From: Acidobacteriota bacterium
Lineage (GTDB): Bacteria; Acidobacteriota; Blastocatellia; Pyrinomonadales; Pyrinomonadaceae
Direction: 5' to 3'
DNA length: 13,733 nucleotides
Assembly: GCA_005790265.1 (NCBI GenBank)
Contig: SXVE01000399.1
Span: 1-13,733, forward strand
Part shown: one piece after another, positions 11,528 through 13,733 of the stretch
Layout: each line of letters opens with the position of its first letter
Numbering within the stretch: the first letter of the stretch is position 1
Made by a program: the position numbers and the translations under genes
The notes under the pieces: model-generated
What the model was told of the DNA's origin: nothing
What the model saw: only the letters and a program-made list of their open reading frames with translations
Databases searched by the model: none

Positions 11528-12928
11528 TTACTGTTCGCTGACGAAATCGGCGTCCGCAATTTGTTCGCCGGTCGTTCTGACGATTGACGGCTGGTTGAAT
11601 CTGAAATGTTTCGCTTTTGCGGTCAGCGTAATCGTTTCGCCCGCGGCGACATCGTCAAAATGATAATAACCGAAACTCGTCGTTCTCGCTGTGCGTTCGT
11701 TTCCTGCCGAATCGGTCATCGTCACAAAGACGTTAACGATTCCTCTGCCTGATGCCGTCGTTACTCTGCCCGACACTTTAATTCCGGCGGCGGTTGGCGG
11801 CGCGGCGAAACTAATTCTGCCGACCGAGCCGTTGCCGCGCGCCAGGTAATAAAGGCTGCCGTCATCGGAAACTTGCAAATCAACCGGAGCGGCTATTCCG
11901 GTCGCAAAATCAGCGACGCTGTTGCCGTTTGCCGGGTCGAGTTTTTTGATCCAGCCGCCGCAGAAATCAGCGAAAAAGTAATCGCCGACATAAGACGCAG
12001 GGAAAAATGCGAGTCGCGGATTATAAAAAGCGCCGCCCGTAATCGCGCAGGTTGAACCGTCATTCAAGTACGAATAAATCGGATCGCGATAACTCGGATT
12101 CGTCGGGTTGCAAGCGCCTTCGCAAAGCGACCAGCCGTAGTTTGAACCGGCAATTCCGTCGTTAATTTCTTCTCTTGTTCCCTCGCCGACATCGTTGATG
12201 AACATTCGGCTCGCACCGTTTTGAAACGAAAAAGTGTATGGATTGCGCAGTCCGAGCGCCCAAATCGCGCGGTTATTTCCGCTCGTTTGATTGAAAAACG
12301 GATTATCCGCCGGAATGGAACCGTCCGGATTAATACGCAGCATTTTTCCGTGCACCGTCGAAAGCGTTTGCGCGTTGGCTCTCGTCGCATTGTCGCCGAC
12401 GGCGGCGTAAAGTTTTCCGTCCGCGCCGAAATGAATGGCTCCGCCGTTGTGATTGGTCGCCGTGCTCAGATTATCAAGGTCTAAAATAACGGTTTCGCCG
12501 CCCGCCGCGACATCGCCCGAAGCGGTAAAACGGCTGATTCGGTTGTGAACTGGCGCGGTCGCCGTCGTGTAGTAAATATAAACAAACTGATTGGCGGCAA
12601 AATTCGGGTCGAAAGCGACGCCGAGCAAACCGCGCTCGCCCGAAGAATTGACGGATACGGTCAAAAACGGAGTGGCGAGCAGCGCGCCGTTTTTGACGAC
12701 GCGCAAACGTCCCGCTTGCTGCGCGATAAAAAGTCTGCCGTCAGGCGCGAAAGCCATCGCCGTCGGGCTGGATAATCCGTTGACTACAACCGAATCGGTA
12801 AATCCGCTCGGAACAGTCGCGGCGCTGATCAGATTGCTGCCGCTCAATATGAAGAAAACGGCGAGTGAAAGTAAAAATAAACGAAACCGATTGACTGTCC
12901 GATTTTTGCGGTGATTGTTGATCTTCAT
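11528..12928 (-). CDS. Secreted glucose/sorbosone dehydrogenase-type beta-propeller with C-terminal carboxypeptidase-regulatory-like domain
   Basis: Predicted exported six-bladed beta-propeller of the PQQ-dependent glucose/sorbosone dehydrogenase (GSDH) superfamily, 466 residues; sugar oxidation in the periplasm is inferred from the family. A signal peptide is visible (basic residues to 15, hydrophobic core 16-30, probable cleavage near SAA at 35-37). Propeller motifs are SPTAMAFAPDGRLFIAQ (54-70), N-H-N-G-G-A-I-H-F (159-167, with the presumed catalytic His160), Y-A-A-V-G-D (174-179), H-G-K-M-L-R-I-N-P-D-G (193-203), D-V-G-E-G-T-R-E-E-I-N (246-256), GSNYGW (261-266) and ITGGAFY (296-302). Residues 383-466 form a module like the end of the 1027-residue protein. 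Few Cys are present, four of them clustered at about 269-294 and 323. This is the only complete gene here with a clear ribosome binding site. Confidence 0.92.
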   Translation of the reverse strand: MKINNHRKNRTVNRFRLFLLSLAVFFILSGSNLISAATVPSGFTDSVVVNGLSSPTAMAFAPDGRLFIAQQAGRLRVVKNGALLATPFLTVSVNSSGERGLLGVAFDPNFAANQFVYIYYTTATAPVHNRISRFTASGDVAAGGETVILDLDNLSTATNHNGGAIHFGADGKLYAAVGDNATRANAQTLSTVHGKMLRINPDGSIPADNPFFNQTSGNNRAIWALGLRNPYTFSFQNGASRMFINDVGEGTREEINDGIAGSNYGWSLCEGACNPTNPSYRDPIYSYLNDGSTCAITGGAFYNPRLAFFPASYVGDYFFADFCGGWIKKLDPANGNSVADFATGIAAPVDLQVSDDGSLYYLARGNGSVGRISFAAPPTAAGIKVSGRVTTASGRGIVNVFVTMTDSAGNERTARTTSFGYYHFDDVAAGETITLTAKAKHFRFNQPSIVRTTGEQIADADFVSEQ

Positions 12929-12936
12929 TTTTATAT

Positions 12937-12945
12937 CTCCCTTTT
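12937..12945 (-). promoter_or_regulatory. Shine-Dalgarno sequence of the beta-propeller gene
   Basis: On the - strand AAAAGGGAG lies eight bases before the ATG at 12928. This is the only strong Shine-Dalgarno match at correct spacing among the genes with visible starts in the window, and it supports the chosen start. Confidence 0.75.
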
Positions 12946-12959
12946 GACTTGAACCCTTG

Positions 12960-13030
12960 ACGTAAAAAACGGTTTTTGGCGATGCGCGGCGGTTTGGATA
13001 GATTGCCGAAATTTACCGCTCCCGCGCTTT
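12960..13030 (-). other. Structured leader upstream of the beta-propeller gene
   Basis: On the - strand a stem forms from two stacked parts: CGCGC/GCGCG (13027-13023 with 12988-12984) and ACCGC/GCGGT as read on the + strand (12989-12993 with 13015-13019). A 3-base bulge separates the parts and a 21-base loop closes them. It is followed by CCAAAAACCGTTTTTT. This could be an attenuator or a cis-regulatory RNA, but I do not recognise a known riboswitch class. The pairing is directly visible; function is inferred. Confidence 0.4.
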
Positions 13031-13061
13031 GTTCGCAGCTTTTCGTTTTCAATTTACTGAA

Positions 13062-13472
13062 TTATTTCTTCGGCGTTTTTGAACTTTTCAAGCGTTTATA
13101 CTGCTCGGTTAAAACGGATAATTCTTCCTGTAATTCTTCAATGCTCGCTTGGTCGGCGTCAAAATCGGGCACTTGTCCGCCCAAATCTCTAATCGCTTTA
13201 ACGGCGTTTCCGATGCGCGTTCTGATGTCAGCGGCGGCGGCATTCGGTACGGTTGAAGGCGGCGCGGAGACGGAAACCGCCGCCGCATTCGATTCGGCGA
13301 CCGGCTCAGATTTTTCCGGCAAATTTTTGTCAATCGGACTTTCGCGCCGGGCTGTTTTCATTTCAAAAACGATGCATTCCAAAATGCCCAGCAAGGCAAA
13401 TTCCGCAATTCCGTTGTTTTGTATTGTGTATGCGCCGTCTTTTTCGGTGATGACAACAGTTTTATCTTGCAT
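13062..13472 (-). CDS. Hypothetical protein, 136 aa, with a C-terminal coiled-coil-like segment
   Basis: Not recognised. The product starts MQDKTVVITEKDGAYTIQNN and has a short beta-rich N-terminal part with hydrophobic stretch IAEFALLGILECIVFEM (about 22-38), too polar at its ends to be a sure membrane segment. A low-complexity Glu/Ala/Ser/Pro linker follows (about 44-80), then a charged helical C-terminus with a heptad-like pattern, SIEELQEELSVLTEQYKRLK (109-128). There is no signal peptide and the protein is probably cytoplasmic. It is read as coding because the frame is full length, the codon use resembles its neighbours and the domain layout is protein-like. It lies 133 bases upstream of the beta-propeller gene on the same strand. 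No Shine-Dalgarno sequence is seen. Confidence 0.7.
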   Translation of the reverse strand: MQDKTVVITEKDGAYTIQNNGIAEFALLGILECIVFEMKTARRESPIDKNLPEKSEPVAESNAAAVSVSAPPSTVPNAAAADIRTRIGNAVKAIRDLGGQVPDFDADQASIEELQEELSVLTEQYKRLKSSKTPKK

Positions 13473-13733
13473 ATAATTGTTCGTTAAATTTATTTTGTTT
13501 TATACAGACTATTAAAACAGACGCCAAAATAAAAGCCGGATCGGTCATCCGCGCTTTAAAATAAAATGCGAAGGCTGTTTTTCGGATTTTTGAGGGTTGA
13601 GTTATTCGCCGGCAGATATTAAATGCGCTTGGAAACAAATGAGTAGAAATGCAAAATAAATATATAAATTCGAGTAAATTTCGAGTGATGTCGAAAAGAA
13701 GAAACCTGCAATCAAGCGGGCGAATTTTTCGGA
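13473..13733. other. Right-edge spacer without a gene
   Basis: No frame of useful length or family-like sequence is present in these 261 bases. The region is A/T-rich at both ends and contains the hairpin described separately. The promoter of the 136-residue protein should lie in its left part; TATAAA is present on the - strand at about 13499-13504, but no convincing -35 partner was found. Confidence 0.5.
13532..13557 (-). terminator. Hairpin with T-rich tail on the - strand
   Basis: Two blocks, AAAGC/GCTTT and CGGAT/ATCCG, pair as a 10-bp stem with a one-base bulge and a five-base loop. On the - strand the stem is followed by TATTTTGG after its terminal TTT, so it could end a transcript entering from beyond the right edge. 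No such gene is visible in the window. Confidence 0.45.

Noticed and set aside
12976..13030. GGCGATG on the + strand, reminiscent of a fluoride riboswitch start
   Set aside because: The rest of the consensus is missing and no gene follows on the + strand.
12929..13061. Cyclic-di-GMP-I riboswitch in the leader of the beta-propeller gene
   Set aside because: An ACAAAGCGCGGG-like stretch recalls part of the motif, but the conserved CAAACC and GNRA-loop parts are not found in the right order.
12976..13476. Open frame of 166 codons on the + strand over the leader and the hypothetical gene
   Set aside because: No family features, and it runs antisense to a protein-like frame at 13062-13472; low-complexity composition. 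The opposite choice cannot be fully excluded.
1..13733. CRISPR array, tRNA or rRNA gene, toxin-antitoxin pair or defence system
   Set aside because: No regularly spaced direct repeats, cloverleaf sequences or matching gene families were seen on either strand.

Overview
The window looks like chromosomal DNA from an acidobacterium-like Gram-negative bacterium, most plausibly class Blastocatellia. This is inference from style, not from a database hit. The reasons are a moderate-to-high GC content, a PhoB-type winged helix fused to TPRs with no transmembrane segment, secreted proteins ending in a carboxypeptidase-regulatory-like beta module, start codons almost without Shine-Dalgarno sequences, and spacers full of inverted repeats.

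Left part (1-4646, + strand): a conserved translation and protein-export cluster in the order ffh (5' end cut by the window edge), rpsP, khpA, rimM, trmD, rplS, rnhB. It encodes the SRP GTPase, ribosomal proteins bS16 and bL19, a KH RNA-binding protein, the 30S maturation factor RimM, the tRNA m1G37 methyltransferase and RNase HII. All six spacers in this cluster carry an inverted repeat or hairpin, and the sequences are largely unrelated to each other.

Middle part (4647-9700): a spacer with a decayed IS481-like transposase fragment, then a 1027-residue secreted mosaic protein (- strand; Ig-like, thrombospondin type 3, LamG and carboxypeptidase-regulatory-like modules). It is divergent from a cytoplasmic winged-helix/TPR regulator (+ strand). 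The two share a 127-bp region with back-to-back promoter candidates and a palindrome, so they may be a regulator-target pair. A 26-bp sequence occurs as an inverted pair (24/26 identical) just after rnhB and just after the regulator gene, bracketing this 5-kb block.

Right part (9797-13472, all - strand): in transcription order, a small protein of unknown function, a secreted glucose/sorbosone-dehydrogenase-type beta-propeller with the same C-terminal module as the large secreted protein, a classical short-chain dehydrogenase, and a YycJ/WalJ-type metallo-beta-lactamase-fold hydrolase. A bidirectional terminator-like long inverted repeat separates this group from the convergent regulator gene. 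The last 261 bases hold no gene that I can support, only a terminator-like hairpin on the - strand.

No tRNA, rRNA, CRISPR array, prophage or intact insertion sequence was seen. The most interesting signals are the hairpin-filled spacers, the 5-kb block bounded by the inverted pair with a transposase relic at one end, and the C-terminal module shared by two otherwise unrelated secreted proteins.
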